64,000 bases of DNA from Furcasterigmium furcatum (Eukaryota; Ascomycota; Sordariomycetes; Glomerellales; Plectosphaerellaceae): the NCBI GenBank assembly GCA_001599815.1, contig BCIA01000005.1, positions 5,092,472 to 5,156,471 of the forward strand, written 5' to 3'. The notes under the pieces were generated by a model. It saw only the letters and a program-made list of their open reading frames with translations. It did no database searches and was not told where the DNA came from. Every line of letters begins with the position of its first letter. The first letter of the stretch is position 1. A program made the position numbers and the translations under genes. Positions 1-11,992 of this stretch are shown here, piece after piece.

Positions 1-3000
1 GCGTCCCGGGTGGAGGGACGCTCCCCCGCCGCCAGCCAGCGTACGTTTGTCAACGAGACTGACGGTGTTGCTGCTTCGGCTTACACTGAGACTGCCCCGA
101 CTCCAGCCACGGAGAAGCCCTCCGCCTATGCCCTCGAGCATGACGCGTCCACGTCTACAGAAGGCGACGAAGGCGACGACGTCGAGATGGAGCGCCGCCA
201 CTCGGTGGTGCAAGATCTCGCCCGCCAGATCACGCGCCACTCGGCCGTCGACATCGGCGGCAACCACCACGCCCTCTTCGGGAGCGACGACCCCGACTCC
301 CCCCTGAACCCCAACGGCAAGCACTTCAGCGCCAGGGCCTGGGCCAAGACCCTCGCCAACCTCACAAACGAGTCCGGCGGCGGCTTCCGCAAGACCGGCT
401 TCGCCTTCCAGGACCTCAATGTCTTCGGCTACGGCAACGAGACCGACTACCAGAAGGATGTCGGCAACATCTGGCTCGGCCTCCCCTCCATGGCCCGCGG
501 CCTCGTCTCCAGCACCGGCGGCCAGCGCCGCATCGACATCCTCCGCGACTTCGACGGCGTCGTCCAGCCCGGCGAGATGCTCGTCGTCCTCGGCCCCCCC
601 GGTTCCGGCTGCACGACCTTCCTCAAGACCATCGCCGGCGAGACCAACGGCATCTACACCGACGAGAAGGCCTACTTCAACTACCAGGGCATGACCGCCA
701 AGGAGATCCACAAGCACCACAGCGGCGACGCCATCTACACCGCCGAGGTCGACGTCCACTTCCCCCAGATGACCGTCGGCGACACGCTGACCTTCGCCTC
801 GCGCGCCCGCTGCCCCCGCAACCTCCCCGAGGGCATCACCGCCCATGAGTACTCGGACCACCGCCGCGACGTCGTCATGGCCATGTACGGCATCAGCCAC
901 ACCGTCAACACCCGTGTCGGCAACGAGTACGTGCGCGGCGTCTCCGGCGGCGAGCGCAAGCGCGTCACCATCGCCGAGGCCACCCTCTCCAACGCGCCGC
1001 TCCAGTGCTGGGACAACTCCACGCGCGGCCTCGACTCGGCCAACGCCATCGAGTTCTGCAAGACCCTCCGGCTGCAGTCGCAGCTGTTCGGCCAGACCTG
1101 CGCCGTGTCCATCTACCAGGCGCCCCAGAGCGCGTACGACCTCTTCGACAAGGCCCTCGTGCTCTACGAAGGCCGCCAGATCTTCTTCGGCCGGGCCGAC
1201 GAGGCGAGGCAGTACTTTATCGATCTTGGCTTCGAGTGCCCCGCACGCCAGACGACACCCGACTTCCTCACCTCCATGACTGCGCCGTCGGAGCGCGTCG
1301 TGCGCCCCGGATTCGAGGGCCGCGTCCCCCGGACCCCCGACGAGTTCGCGACCGCGTGGAAGGCCAGCCGCCAGCACCAGCTCCTCGTCAACGAGATCGA
1401 CGCCTTCAAGGCTGACCACCCCTTCGACGGCGCCGACGCCCAGGCCTTCAGGGAGCAGAAGCAGTCCATCCAGGCCAAGGCCCAGCGCCTCAAGTCCCCC
1501 TACATCCTGTCGTACGGCCAGCAGGTGCAGCTGTGTCTCTGGCGCGGCTGGAAGCGCCTCAAGGGCGACCCGTCCCTGACCATCTTCGCCCTCGTCGCCA
1601 ACACCGCCATCTCCCTGATCGTCTCGTCCCTCTTCTACAACCTGCAGCCGAACACAGGCTCGTTCTACTTCCGGACGGCCGTCCTCTTCGTCGCCATCCT
1701 CGCCAACGCCTTCTCTAGCGCCCTCGAAATCCTGACCCAGTACGCCCAGCGCCCGATCGTCGAGAAGCACGTCCGCTATGCCTTCTACCACGCCTCCGCC
1801 GAGTCCTTCGCCTCCGTCCTCGTCGACATGCCGTACAAGATTGGCGTCACGATCTGCTACAACCTGGTCATGTACTTCATGACGAACCTGAACCGCAACC
1901 CCGGCAACTTCTTCTTCTTCCTGCTGGTCGTCTTCCTCATGGTGCTGTCCATGTCCGGTTTCTTCAGATCTGTCGCCTCCCTGTCCCGTACCATGTCGCA
2001 GGCCATGGTGCCCGCCTCGATCATCATCCTCGCCCTGGTCATCTTCACTGGTTTCGTCATCCCCATCGACTACATGCTTGACTGGTGCAGCTGGATCCGA
2101 TACATCAACCCCGTGGCCTACGGTTTCGAGGCTCTCATGGTCAACGAGTTCAGCGGCCGCGAGTTCGAGTGCACCGTTTTCGTCCCCAGCCCCATGGTCC
2201 CCGGCTACGAGGACCTCGACTTGGTCAACAGGGCCTGCCAGACCGTCGGCTCCGTCCCCGGCCAGCTCATGGTCAGCGGCGACGCCTACATGAACACGCA
2301 GTACTCGTACTACGCCGAGAACAAGTGGCGCAACGTCGGCATTCTCTTCGCCTTCATCATCGGCCTCCACCTCGTCTACTTCATCGCCACCGAGTACATC
2401 TCCGCCAAGAAGTCCAAGGGCGAGGTCCTCGTCTTCCGCCGCGGCTTCACCGCGCCCCCGGCCAAGGGCAAGGACGACCCCGAGGCTTCCCTCTCCGGCC
2501 CCGCCACCATCGTCGAGAAGTCCGGCTACAACTCCTCCTCCGAGGGCGCCATCCAGGCCTCCACGAGCGTCTTCCACTGGAACAACGTCTGCTACGACAT
2601 CAAGATCAAGAGCGAGCCCAGGCGCATCCTCGACCACGTCGACGGCTGGGTCAAGCCCGGCACCCTCACCGCCCTCATGGGCGTGTCCGGCGCCGGCAAG
2701 ACCACCCTGCTCGACTGCCTCGCCGACCGCGTCTCCATGGGCGTCATCACGGGCGAGATGCTCGTCGACGGCAAGATCCGCGACCAGTCCTTCCAGCGCA
2801 AGACCGGCTACGTGCAGCAGCAGGACCTCCACCTCGAGACCAGCACCGTCCGCGAGGCCCTCGAGTTCAGCGCCCTGCTCCGCCAGCCTGCCAGCACCCC
2901 CAAGGCCGAGAAGCTCGCGTACGTCGACGAGGTCATCAAACTCCTCGAGATGCAGGACTACGCCGACGCCGTCGTGGGCGTGCTCGGCGAGGGCCTCAAC

Positions 3001-4500
3001 GTCGAGCAGAGGAAGCGCCTGACCATCGGCGTCGAGCTCGCCGCGAAGCCGCCCCTGCTGCTCTTCGTCGACGAGCCGACTTCCGGCCTGGACTCCCAGA
3101 CCTCGTGGGCCATCCTTGATCTCCTCGAGAAGCTGTCCAAGGCCGGCCAGTCCATCCTGTGCACCATCCACCAGCCCTCCGCCATGCTCTTCCAGCGCTT
3201 CGACCGCCTGCTCTTCCTCGCCAAGGGCGGCCGCACCGTCTACTTCGGTGAGATCGGAGAGAACTCGGAGAAGCTCACGTCCTACTTCGAGCGCAACGGT
3301 GCCCCCAACTGTCCCCCCGGCGCGAACCCCGCGGAATGGATGCTTGAGGCCATCGGCGCCGCCCCCGGCTCCGAGACCGAGGTCGACTGGCACCAGGCCT
3401 GGCGCCAGAGCCCCGAGTACGAGGAGGTGCAGCACGAGCTGAACCGCCTCAAGGCCCAGGGCGAGGCGTCCGGCGAGGTCGAGGCGCCCTCCAAGGCCGC
3501 GTACCGCGAGTTCGCCGCGCCCCTGTGGGATCAGCTCTTCATCGTCACCCGCCGCGTGTTCCAGCAGTACTGGCGCACGCCCTCTTACATCTACTCAAAG
3601 TTCGTCCTCTGCGTCTCTGTCGCGCTCTTCGTCGGCCTCGTCTTCCTCAACGCCCCGCTGTCCATCCAGGGCCTCCAGAACCAGATGTTCGCCATCTTCA
3701 ACGTCTTCACCGTCTTCGGTCAGCTCGTCCAGCAGCAGATGCCGTACTTCGTCACCCAGCGCTCCCTCTACGAGGTCCGCGAGCGCCCCTCCAAGACCTA
3801 CTCCTGGAAGATCTTCATGCTCTCCCAGATCATCACCGAGATCCCCTGGAACACCCTCATGTCCGTCTTCATGTTCGTCTGCGTCTACTACCCCGTCGGC
3901 CTATACAAGAACGGCGACCCGGCCCAGTCTTCCGAGCGCGCCGCCCTCATCTGGCTCCTCTTCTGGCAGTTCCTCATCTTCACCTGCACCTTCGCCCACG
4001 CCGTCATCGCCATCACCGACACCGCCGAGGCCGGCGGCAACCTCGCCAACATCATCTTCATGCTCTCCCTCTTCTTCTGCGGCATCCTCGCCGGCCCCGA
4101 CTCCATGCCCGGCTTCTGGATCTGGATGTACCGCATCTCCCCCTTCACCTACCTTGCCTCCGCCATCCTCTCCACCGGCCTCGCCAACACCGACGTCACT
4201 TGCTCCGCCAACGAGTACATCCTCTTCCCCCCGCCCGACGGCATGTCCTGCGGCCGCTTCCTCGACCCCTACGTCGACGTCGCCGGCGGTTACATCCTCG
4301 ACCGCGCCGCCACCTCAGAGTGCCAGTACTGCCCCATGGCCAACACGGACATGTTCCTCGAGCAGCTCACCGCGAACTTCGACAACAGGTGGCGCGACTT
4401 CGGCATCGGCATGGTCTACATCGTCTTCAACATCTGCGCCGCGCTCGCCCTCTACTGGCTCGTCCGCATGCCCAAGGGCAAGAAGCAGAAGAAGGCCTGA
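1..4500 (+). CDS. PDR-type ABC transporter (ABCG), 5' end outside window
   Basis: Plasma-membrane ATP-driven pump of the fungal pleiotropic drug resistance family, which exports xenobiotics, azoles and plant defence compounds. About 1,499 codons are open from base 1 with no stop. There is no ATG near the edge (the codon at 10 is GTG), so the true start lies upstream. The layout is NBD-TMD-NBD-TMD. NBD1 has the degenerate PDR Walker A, GPPGSGCTT, near 591, and the signature VSGGERKR near 940. NBD2 has a canonical Walker A, GVSGAGKTT, near 2680, and the linker-type signature LNVEQRKR near 2995. Hydrophobic segments cluster at about 1580-2400 and 3590-4480, and the protein ends in a basic Lys-rich tail. 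The Cys-for-Lys change in the first Walker A is normal for PDR pumps. No intron is visible. It converges on the RhoGAP gene. The substrate cannot be read from the sequence. Confidence 0.95.
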   Translation, partial: ASRVEGRSPAASQRTFVNETDGVAASAYTETAPTPATEKPSAYALEHDASTSTEGDEGDDVEMERRHSVVQDLARQITRHSAVDIGGNHHALFGSDDPDSPLNPNGKHFSARAWAKTLANLTNESGGGFRKTGFAFQDLNVFGYGNETDYQKDVGNIWLGLPSMARGLVSSTGGQRRIDILRDFDGVVQPGEMLVVLGPPGSGCTTFLKTIAGETNGIYTDEKAYFNYQGMTAKEIHKHHSGDAIYTAEVDVHFPQMTVGDTLTFASRARCPRNLPEGITAHEYSDHRRDVVMAMYGISHTVNTRVGNEYVRGVSGGERKRVTIAEATLSNAPLQCWDNSTRGLDSANAIEFCKTLRLQSQLFGQTCAVSIYQAPQSAYDLFDKALVLYEGRQIFFGRADEARQYFIDLGFECPARQTTPDFLTSMTAPSERVVRPGFEGRVPRTPDEFATAWKASRQHQLLVNEIDAFKADHPFDGADAQAFREQKQSIQAKAQRLKSPYILSYGQQVQLCLWRGWKRLKGDPSLTIFALVANTAISLIVSSLFYNLQPNTGSFYFRTAVLFVAILANAFSSALEILTQYAQRPIVEKHVRYAFYHASAESFASVLVDMPYKIGVTICYNLVMYFMTNLNRNPGNFFFFLLVVFLMVLSMSGFFRSVASLSRTMSQAMVPASIIILALVIFTGFVIPIDYMLDWCSWIRYINPVAYGFEALMVNEFSGREFECTVFVPSPMVPGYEDLDLVNRACQTVGSVPGQLMVSGDAYMNTQYSYYAENKWRNVGILFAFIIGLHLVYFIATEYISAKKSKGEVLVFRRGFTAPPAKGKDDPEASLSGPATIVEKSGYNSSSEGAIQASTSVFHWNNVCYDIKIKSEPRRILDHVDGWVKPGTLTALMGVSGAGKTTLLDCLADRVSMGVITGEMLVDGKIRDQSFQRKTGYVQQQDLHLETSTVREALEFSALLRQPASTPKAEKLAYVDEVIKLLEMQDYADAVVGVLGEGLNVEQRKRLTIGVELAAKPPLLLFVDEPTSGLDSQTSWAILDLLEKLSKAGQSILCTIHQPSAMLFQRFDRLLFLAKGGRTVYFGEIGENSEKLTSYFERNGAPNCPPGANPAEWMLEAIGAAPGSETEVDWHQAWRQSPEYEEVQHELNRLKAQGEASGEVEAPSKAAYREFAAPLWDQLFIVTRRVFQQYWRTPSYIYSKFVLCVSVALFVGLVFLNAPLSIQGLQNQMFAIFNVFTVFGQLVQQQMPYFVTQRSLYEVRERPSKTYSWKIFMLSQIITEIPWNTLMSVFMFVCVYYPVGLYKNGDPAQSSERAALIWLLFWQFLIFTCTFAHAVIAITDTAEAGGNLANIIFMLSLFFCGILAGPDSMPGFWIWMYRISPFTYLASAILSTGLANTDVTCSANEYILFPPPDGMSCGRFLDPYVDVAGGYILDRAATSECQYCPMANTDMFLEQLTANFDNRWRDFGIGMVYIVFNICAALALYWLVRMPKGKKQKKA

Positions 4501-4925
4501 GCGATGCCGCCGCACGCGCGGAGCCAGCCGGGCTGTCTCTGACATCTTCTCTTTCCTTCACTCTTCTGATATTTTCTCACGTTTCTCGCATCTTCACGAC
4601 GGGCCATCGTCGCCCAAAGGCACATACAATTTTCCTAGTACAGTCATAATACGCGGCGTTTGAATCTAGACCACATGTACTTAGAAAAGGATCTGGTACA
4701 GGCCGGGAACTGCAAAGGGTTTGCATCATAGAAAGGAAAGCGTTTCAACAATTCGCATCTACAAGTTATCCAAGCTGCTACTCGTGAACTTCAATTGCTA
4801 TGTATTCATGTGTCTGCCGTGCTATCATCAGACGCCTAATAGCGCCCGCGGCCGTGAAGATAACATTCCAAAACAATACCCTCGTACGCAACGCCTGCTT
4901 GATGTAGTCAGTCGACCCCGGAACA
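4501..4925. other. Convergent intergenic spacer
   Basis: 3' flanks of the ABC transporter and the RhoGAP gene, which converge here. AT-richer than the coding DNA around it. No reading frame worth calling. Confidence 0.7.
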
Positions 4926-7900
4926 CTACAGATTCGCCTCCGACCCTTTCATGAGATCATCATACGCCAGCAGCTCCTCCACGGCAGCCCATGTCTGCAT
5001 GACAGTGTCAGCAGTCCTCGCCTCTTCTTCCTGGTCCAGCGGGGACTCCGCGCGTCGGAGGAATGCCCCGAGACCCCCGTGCTTCCCTTTATCCCGGCTC
5101 TTGTTCCACCACGCAGATGCTCCGCCGTCGGTGCTGGCGGTGCTGGAGATGCTCGAGCTCCTCGTGCCGTCGAGTGCTTTGAATGAATGCCTGATCCGTG
5201 CCGCAACAGCCTCGGGGTCCTTAGTACCCGCCGTGTTCACGGTCGCCGTCGACTCGTGTCCCACAGACACCGATCGCTTCCCAAGGGCATCACCGGCTTC
5301 CTCTCCTCCGGTCTCCGTCTCTTCCTTGGCATTCGCTTCCCGAATCCCTCGCAGCCTCGACGTGAACCTCTCAAACACTGCAATCCTCTTCTCTGCTGCT
5401 TCGGCCCTTGCTTTCCACATTGTACATTCCCTCTTGGCGTCCCGAAGTTGCTCGCTGAGTGTGCCGATGTCCATGTTATCCATCGCCTCCAGCTGCCGTC
5501 GCAGAGAGCCCACCTCTTCGGATCGGCTGCTGAGCTGTTTCTGTAGGTTCCGGATCTGCGCATGCAAGAGGCAATTCCCACCTCCTGCGCTCGGGCTCAG
5601 CGTGGGACCGGGCACACCTTCGGGCCCTTCGCCCGTGTGGAGAAGACGGCCTGGTGTTCCCAACCCGATAGAAGCCGCCGAGGGTGGCCGTGATAGATTC
5701 AAGTGCTTGTCAACGGGAGGCTCTTCCTGGTGCGGCACTATGGTACCAAGGCTGGGAGGGCGGTCCAGTGTCTGTTCCTCATTGAGCTGCATTACCGGCT
5801 CTGCCTGCTGCTTTGTGGCCTCCGTTGGCTGCTTCAGCTGAGCATCCATGAACTCGGGCTTCTCGGCAACCAGTTGGGCAGCTTGCCCAGACACTTGCTT
5901 CAACGTGGCGCCGTCACTGGCTTCATCTCGAAGCTTGCGAGATGAGAGAGCGGCCTCGTTCGAGCCTGGCGGTCTCGGAGTCTTTACCGAACTTCGATTC
6001 ATGCCACGATCGTCTGCAAAGGGCGTAGAAGGTGTCGACTTTGGAATTTCAGCATTCGATCGGTATGGGGAGACAATGTCGCCAGGTTTGGTACCCGTCA
6101 GCCGCCTCTTTGGACGAGCAGGAGACATCGAGAATGGCTGGTCTTGTGAGCCTCCTTCCCACATTGCCGCCATCGCCCTCACACCGCCAGGCTTCGACGT
6201 GGACTTCCGGGCGGTTTGTTTTCCGATCGCTGTAGAAGGTGCGGGACTCTGCTTGACGGGGGTGGTTATGTTCATGAGTGTCGCAGACCTCGTGCGCTGA
6301 GCGATCTCGGCAACAGTCGAGGCGACAGATGCCAGACTCCCTGCTCTTGGTTTTGACGAGGATCTTCCTGGAGGAATTGCGGTACTTGAACCACGTCTCT
6401 GAGTCGGGGAGTCGTCTGGGATCTCGGTCTCGTTCAAGGACGGCGTCTGACGAGAAAGCTTTCTGCTGGATTGGCGTATATCTTGTAGAACGTGGTTCGT
6501 ATCCGGGGACTGTCCCTCGGCTGCCCTTTGCGATGCTGCTTGTGAGGGCGACACATTTTCGGTCAACGCCGGCAAGCTGCGAGGTTCAGTCATGGGGACG
6601 TGAAAAGATTTGAGTTCTGTCGGTGTCCGTTGAGTTGATTCTCGTCCAGCGGTATCATAGAAGCGAGTCAACGGAGACTGCGGGATCGATTGCTTCTGCG
6701 GCGTTGCCAGAGCCAGCTTATTGGGCGAAGTTGCGACAGACAGAGATTCTTCTTGGTGTTGTGGATGGCTGTCAATCCCCATCGAGTCCCTCTCCTCTGG
6801 CATGTCGAATCTCTCCACTGCCCTTGACTCCTGTCTTGATGGTTGCGAGTTGGCCCTGTCATCTTCCGCAGGTCGTGATGAAGGTTTGCGGCCCCCCTCT
6901 TCGCTGCTGGATTCGCTTCTCTGGACGAGACCCCTCAGCCTGGCTGTAACAATTCCTGAGCTCAAGGGTGGATGACTCTTCCTCCCCCTCTTTCTGGATA
7001 AGTTCTCTGGTGACTTGGCTGTCGGGGATCGAAGGGACGGCTTTCCGATGCGCGTGGCATCCTCACACTCATTGCCTACGTCGCTCTCTGCGGACTGGCA
7101 CAGTATTCGTGAGTGAAGACTCTGCCTGGATGGGCTAGTGTCTGGTTCCGGGAGAAACTGTCTTCCTGGGGAAGGCCATGGGACTGACCATCCCGATGGC
7201 TTGGTGCTACTAGCTCCAGGTATTTCCTCTGTGTTTGTCGCAACAGATTTCCGAGGTGTCCGCCGTGCCTTGAAAGGATTCTTGAGAGGGGTGCCGCCGT
7301 CCAAGGTGTCTCTCTCACCAGGAGCGAACGGGTCAGGAGATGGCGCCTCAGAGTGCCGGGTCCTCTGCGCCTCAGGCGTACTCTGATTGTAGACGACAGT
7401 GTCGAAGCCAACATTGTGAGCAAGAGCATCATCAGAATCTTTAGGGGAGTCTTCTTCGGCGAGGCTCTCCTCTGCAGTCGGCGAGAGTGGGTTGAGAGAA
7501 TGGCGCACTGAAATGCGGTTCGACGACTTAGATCGAAAGGACTTCGGTCGTGACCGTTTGACGGACAGCTCTTCCACGCCGCCTCCCGTAGTTGAAGATC
7601 GCATCGCCTTTGATCCTATGACGGCATTAGTTAGTGTTAGCAAGGCCCCAGGGTTGCCAATTCGGAAAACATACGCGAACCAGGAGTCGGAGTGCCCAGC
7701 GCCGGTGACGCCTGGCGATCGATTGGCTCCTCCTGGAGGCTCTGGAAGTCCCAGTCGCGCGGCCCGCGAACTGAGAAGCCGTCGGACGCAGAGTATCGAA
7801 TGGCCGAATGCTTGCTCGAGAAGTCTCCGTCAATCCTTCCCTCGCCAGCCAGAGCATCGACGCTGGCCAGGTGCCGAACGACTTCTCGCCAGTGTGTGAT

Positions 7901-9459
7901 GAGCATCTCCGTGATAGCGTTTGCGACCAGGATCTTGTCCACCTTTGGAGGTCCGTCTCCGGTCGTGGCAATCTTCTGTGCTCGCTCTTTCTTGAGCTTC
8001 GGCGGCGTCAGAGGGAACAGGAGCAACCCTGAAGGAGGATGTGCGACTTTCATCGTGTAAGAGTCGAGAAGATTGCCGACGAGCAACGGTCCGAAAACGG
8101 TACCCAGAGCCGAGTATCCCATCAGATCTGATGTGGGAAGAGGGCGGCCGAATTCATCCTCATGAGGCGTCAATTCTGCCTGTCGTCCGATCAAGGACAG
8201 CATGCCAAAGACAGCACAGATGAGCTCGCGCCGGAATTGCGATTTGAGTGTCCCGATAGCAAGGGCTATGAGGCGAGCTCGAAGCTTCGTCTGTCGTGTC
8301 CTGTTGAACTCCGGCTCGCCACGCAACTGACTGTGGATGGCGATGAATGCATCAAAGAGGGAGAGCGACCCGAGGATGCCGCCGGGTAACACACTGAGGA
8401 ACCGTTTGAACGCCGAAGCGACATCGTGCACGCCGGCCTTGACATGTAGTGGAAGATTTGGGCACCGGATCGTTCGGGTCACTTCCTCCTCGGCGTCTTG
8501 ATGACAGTAGTAATCGAAGAGGGCGTTGACGGTGCGGTATGAGCCGGATATTCGAAAGATGCCTCTCGTGACAACGCCTTCCTGAAAGTTAGCCAAAACT
8601 GCGCCGAGAGTTCTTGACGAACACTCACCGTGCTGAACCAGGTATTGCGCTGTTGCCCGGAAACAAGTAGGAAGCAGCATTGCCCGGGGAGAAAACTCCG
8701 CAGGGAGATAAAGCAGGCTTTTGCCGCTCAGGGTGACCATCGTCTGGAGGCTGAGAGTAGTCCTGGCAGGTTCCCTCTTGTTCTGCACCAAGTGCAGGGC
8801 GAGGTCGCTGAAGCTCCGCCTGTGCCGGACCAGCTTCGACTGAGCGTCTCCGTGTCCAAGAGATGCGCGCCCTAGGAGGCGTGAAAACCAACTGCGCCTC
8901 TCTGACATTGTCCCGGGCGTCGAGTTGCGCTGCTGGAGGTCAGTCAAATATGTGAAGTTGGCCGCGGACGTTGTCTCTCACCTTGGCACCGCCACCGAAA
9001 TCCCCTACAACCATCACTCTGATGCCATGCTGCCCGGGTCAGCGCAAGACCAGACAAGACATGACATGAGGAGAACCCTGCGCAACGAACCTTCTTGGCC
9101 AGCCTGTTGTACTCCAGGACAAACCGAGTGCGATCTTCGACCTCATCGGTGTCGGAAAACATCGCCAGGTCGCCGCTCGAAGACGTCCAGGTCGCACTGC
9201 TCGGCAGCGCCCGCGACCGGCGGCCATCTCGGCTCGCGGCAAGTGTGGGAGCAGTATTCGAGGTGGGAATCAAAGGCTGTCCGGCGGTAAGCGATGCTCT
9301 AGACGGCGATGCGGTCATCGAGGGCAGCAGGAGGCTCGTTGGATCGGTGCCGGCCATCCGACTGGCGATGGTGACGGAGTCCGGGTCCCTCACGAGACCT
9401 GAGGATCGCGACGGCCCTCGGGCCAGGCCCTGGGCTGCGGGAGGCCCGTCGATTTGCAT
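4926..9459 (-). CDS. Large RhoGAP-domain protein with C-terminal coiled coil
   Basis: GTPase-activating protein for a Rho-family GTPase, expected to act in polarity and actin control. I assemble five exons: 9459-9091, 9029-8982, 8932-8629, 8577-7675 and 7615-4926, giving 1,437 aa. The start is the first ATG of an open exon. All joins keep frame; for example the last one joins PGS to SKAMRSS. The RhoGAP domain spans roughly residues 205-420, with the arginine finger in GIFRISGS near residue 249 and a conserved KAGVHDVASAFKRFL block. The rest is long, Ser/Pro/Arg-rich and probably disordered, ending with a heptad-like coiled coil at about 1215-1305 (HAQIRNLQKQLSSRSEEV...). One join is doubtful. 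At 8628 the good donor GTGAGT needs the AAG acceptor at 8578 to keep frame, or the 51-base segment is retained as 17 codons. The family is clear; which Rho protein it targets is not. Confidence 0.88.
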
Positions 9460-10289
9460 GATGATGGGGAGTTGACCAAGGTTGAGCGGCGAAAATCAAA
9501 AGAGGGTATTCAAAGTCATCTGTTTCTATAAGACAACAGGTGAAGCTGGATGTGATGTGGCTGAGGGTCTGTCGGGGTCTCTCGGTAAGACAGCGGCTGT
9601 AGAGCGCGAGATTCAGACAGGAGGATGAGAGTTGGACTGAAAGGTTCCAGGCCAGCCCAGGTCCAGGCTGAGGAGGTATTTGGATCGTGGAGGAGGAAAG
9701 AAGACGTCAGTATGTCTCTCCCGCCGGGTGGTCCTGCCGTCCAGCGTCAAGCCACATGGTCCAGGGTGGTCTGGCTGCAAGAGACATGAGCTCAGCTCCT
9801 CCTTCTTCCTCTCCATCCATCTCTTTGGCCGCTTTGTGCCCGTTGCTGCTGCAGAAATACCACCTCATGCTCTCGGAAGGCGAGATGATAGATCACCTCT
9901 CTGCAGCGACTGGAAGTCAGCCTGTCTCGGGAGCATCTGGACCGTGAGCGAATGAAGAAAGAAGACGAAAAATGCGGTGAACTCGCGGGACAAACGGCCT
10001 CCATTTATACGGGCGATACAGCTGCAGTTGGCCCAAGATCCTCTAAAGACGAAAAGAAAAATAACTTGAAAGACGACATACTCTCATGCAGGCGTCCGTC
10101 CGTCTGGTATTGAAACCGCCCAATAAATCCTTACACACCGCAGACGCCGTGCAGAATGCTCAGACCATCCAACCGTCCATCCATCCGTCCATCCATCCAT
10201 CGCCCCTATATCCCTGTATCCCAGCTCATGCTCATTTTCTTCGTCATCCGCCCACCAAACGCTCACTCGCTCTCATGGTCGACATTGCG
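9460..10289. other. Spacer: RhoGAP 5' flank and SNF4 3' flank
   Basis: Both neighbours are on the minus strand, so this holds the RhoGAP promoter and leader and the SNF4 3' region. The short frames in it show no recognisable domain. A CCAT/CCGT tetranucleotide tract sits near the SNF4 end. Confidence 0.6.
10174..10201. repeat. Tetranucleotide microsatellite (CCAT)n with CCGT variants
   Basis: About seven tandem CCAT/CCGT units lie about 90 bases downstream of the SNF4 stop, probably in its 3' UTR. A likely length-variable marker with no evident function. Confidence 0.85.
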
Positions 10290-11992
10290 TCATCGCGCAT
10301 CATTCTCCTCGCCGTGGAGGAGCACGTATTTCAGGATATCCGACAGGGATATGATGCCCTTGAGGCGGTTCTCGTCATCCACCACGATCAGTCGATGGAC
10401 TCTCGACTTTCGGACCGTGTCGAAGATCGAATCCAGCCTGTCCTCCGGGCCGCAGGTGTAGATGCCGGGGGAGTCGTCGGGTCGCCTGCAGAGCGCCTCG
10501 CCAACGCTGGCCGACAGCTCGTCGTAGGCGCCGCCCTTGATGCAGGGGATGATGTCCACGGCCTCGAAGACGTTGAGGACCCTGTCATGCCTGTCGACGA
10601 TTGGCACGCAGGAAATGTCGTTCTTGACCATCATGTCCACCACATCCAGCACCGAGGTGCCCATGTGAGCTCTGGTCAGGCGCTTCCACGTGCCCAGCCC
10701 GACATCCCGGACCGGCTTCTTCAAGAGGACCGTGTTGTGCTCGTTGTTGACGGCGATGAACTTGAGGATCCTATACTGGGTGATCACGCTGACAACCATC
10801 TCGCGGCCCGTCTCGTCGTCGATGTCGACCAGTGGGATTCGGCGCGCCTTGGTTTTGAGCATGTGCCGGCACGCCTCGTACAGCGGTCGCATGGGGTTGA
10901 CGGAGACCGTCTCGATGGGGGATACGCCGATGGCCTTTTCGATGTCTGCAACCCAGTCATGTCAGTCAACTAGGGGCCTTAGGATATCTGCGAGAGGGCA
11001 GCAGCACCCACCTCGAAGGCTGTTCAGCCGGAAGGTATCCAGCTTGCCAATCTCGTCGGGGAACTGGCAGTAGTATTGGATGACGTTGATGTAGTCCGTC
11101 GCCGTCAACAGGCCGGCGAAAGACGAGGATTGCGAATCCCATAAGGGGGCGGACACGATAGCTACAGGACTGAGTCAGACAAGGTACGCGAATCGGCAGG
11201 CCCATCGCAGTCAGCGACGTACAGTTCTGGATGAGGATATTCAGGCTCTTCTTGATGAGCAGGTCGTTGTCGAGCACGATCAGGCGGAAGGAGAGCGGCA
11301 GGACATCGTAGCTGGTTCGGACCTTGAGGAATTCCCGGATCGCTCTCTGCAGAAGAAACGAGAGTTAGCACTGCTGGTTCGGGCTTCTGGCACGCGCGAC
11401 AGCCCCGCGGCGGCGCGAAGCAGGCTGCCGTCCGCCAGAGTATCATCCTCGCGACGCAGGATCAATCGGGGGGCGGGGGCTCGCTCACCAGTCCCTGCAT
11501 CTGCTCCTTGTCGAGCGGGCTGGGAAGCTTCTCTGCCACTGCTGGTCGAGCAGCTGGGGGCGGGGCGGCGGCCATGGCGGCGGCGGGTTTCGGGCGAAGA
11601 TAGGAAGAGGGCGTCACGAAGGGCAGCTCGTGACCTCCGGCACCTTGGGCGTGAGCTGGGGCCGCAGTGGTCGTCGGGGGATGACCATGTGCGTGCGGCC
11701 TTGCGATGGAGGCGGCGGTCGCGAAGACGGGCGGGGCAACGACGGGCGCCGGAGGCAGGACTTGGGCCGGGGCGGTGTGCGCGTGGGCGTGTTCGTGCGA
11801 CGTGGACGATGGTTGCGACTCGGAGGTCGCTGCCGGATCGTGTGTGGCTGTCGGGTCTGCCGTTGAGGGTTGTGCTGGTGCTACCGCCTCGTCGTGTGCT
11901 GTTGCTGCTGGTGCTGCTGCTGCTGGGAGGTCTGACTGTGGCTGGTTGTTGGGCTTCGGCCCTTCCACCCCGGCGGGGTTGTGGTCGGCCAT
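10290..11992 (-). CDS. SNF4: AMPK/SNF1 gamma subunit (four CBS domains)
   Basis: Regulatory gamma subunit of the SNF1/AMPK complex, which senses adenine nucleotides through paired CBS domains and controls glucose derepression and stress metabolism. Four exons, 11992-11489, 11346-11223, 11161-11012 and 10945-10290, give 477 aa with every junction in frame. Near-invariant family blocks are plain: REFLKVRTSYDVLPLSFRL, GLLTATDYINVIQYYCQFP, EAVDIIPCIKGGAYDEL, SDILKYVLL. The first ~160 residues are a Pro/Ala/His/Thr-rich extension absent from the minimal CBS core. It leads into LDKEQMQGL, after which the conserved part begins across a 142-base intron. The start is the ATG of MADHNPAG. It is divergent from VAC8 across 1.6 kb. 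Identification is firm; the role of the extension is unknown. Confidence 0.97.

Noticed and set aside
2085..3119. 344-codon plus-strand frame inside the ABC transporter
   Set aside because: Arg/Pro/His-rich out-of-frame shadow of the transporter.
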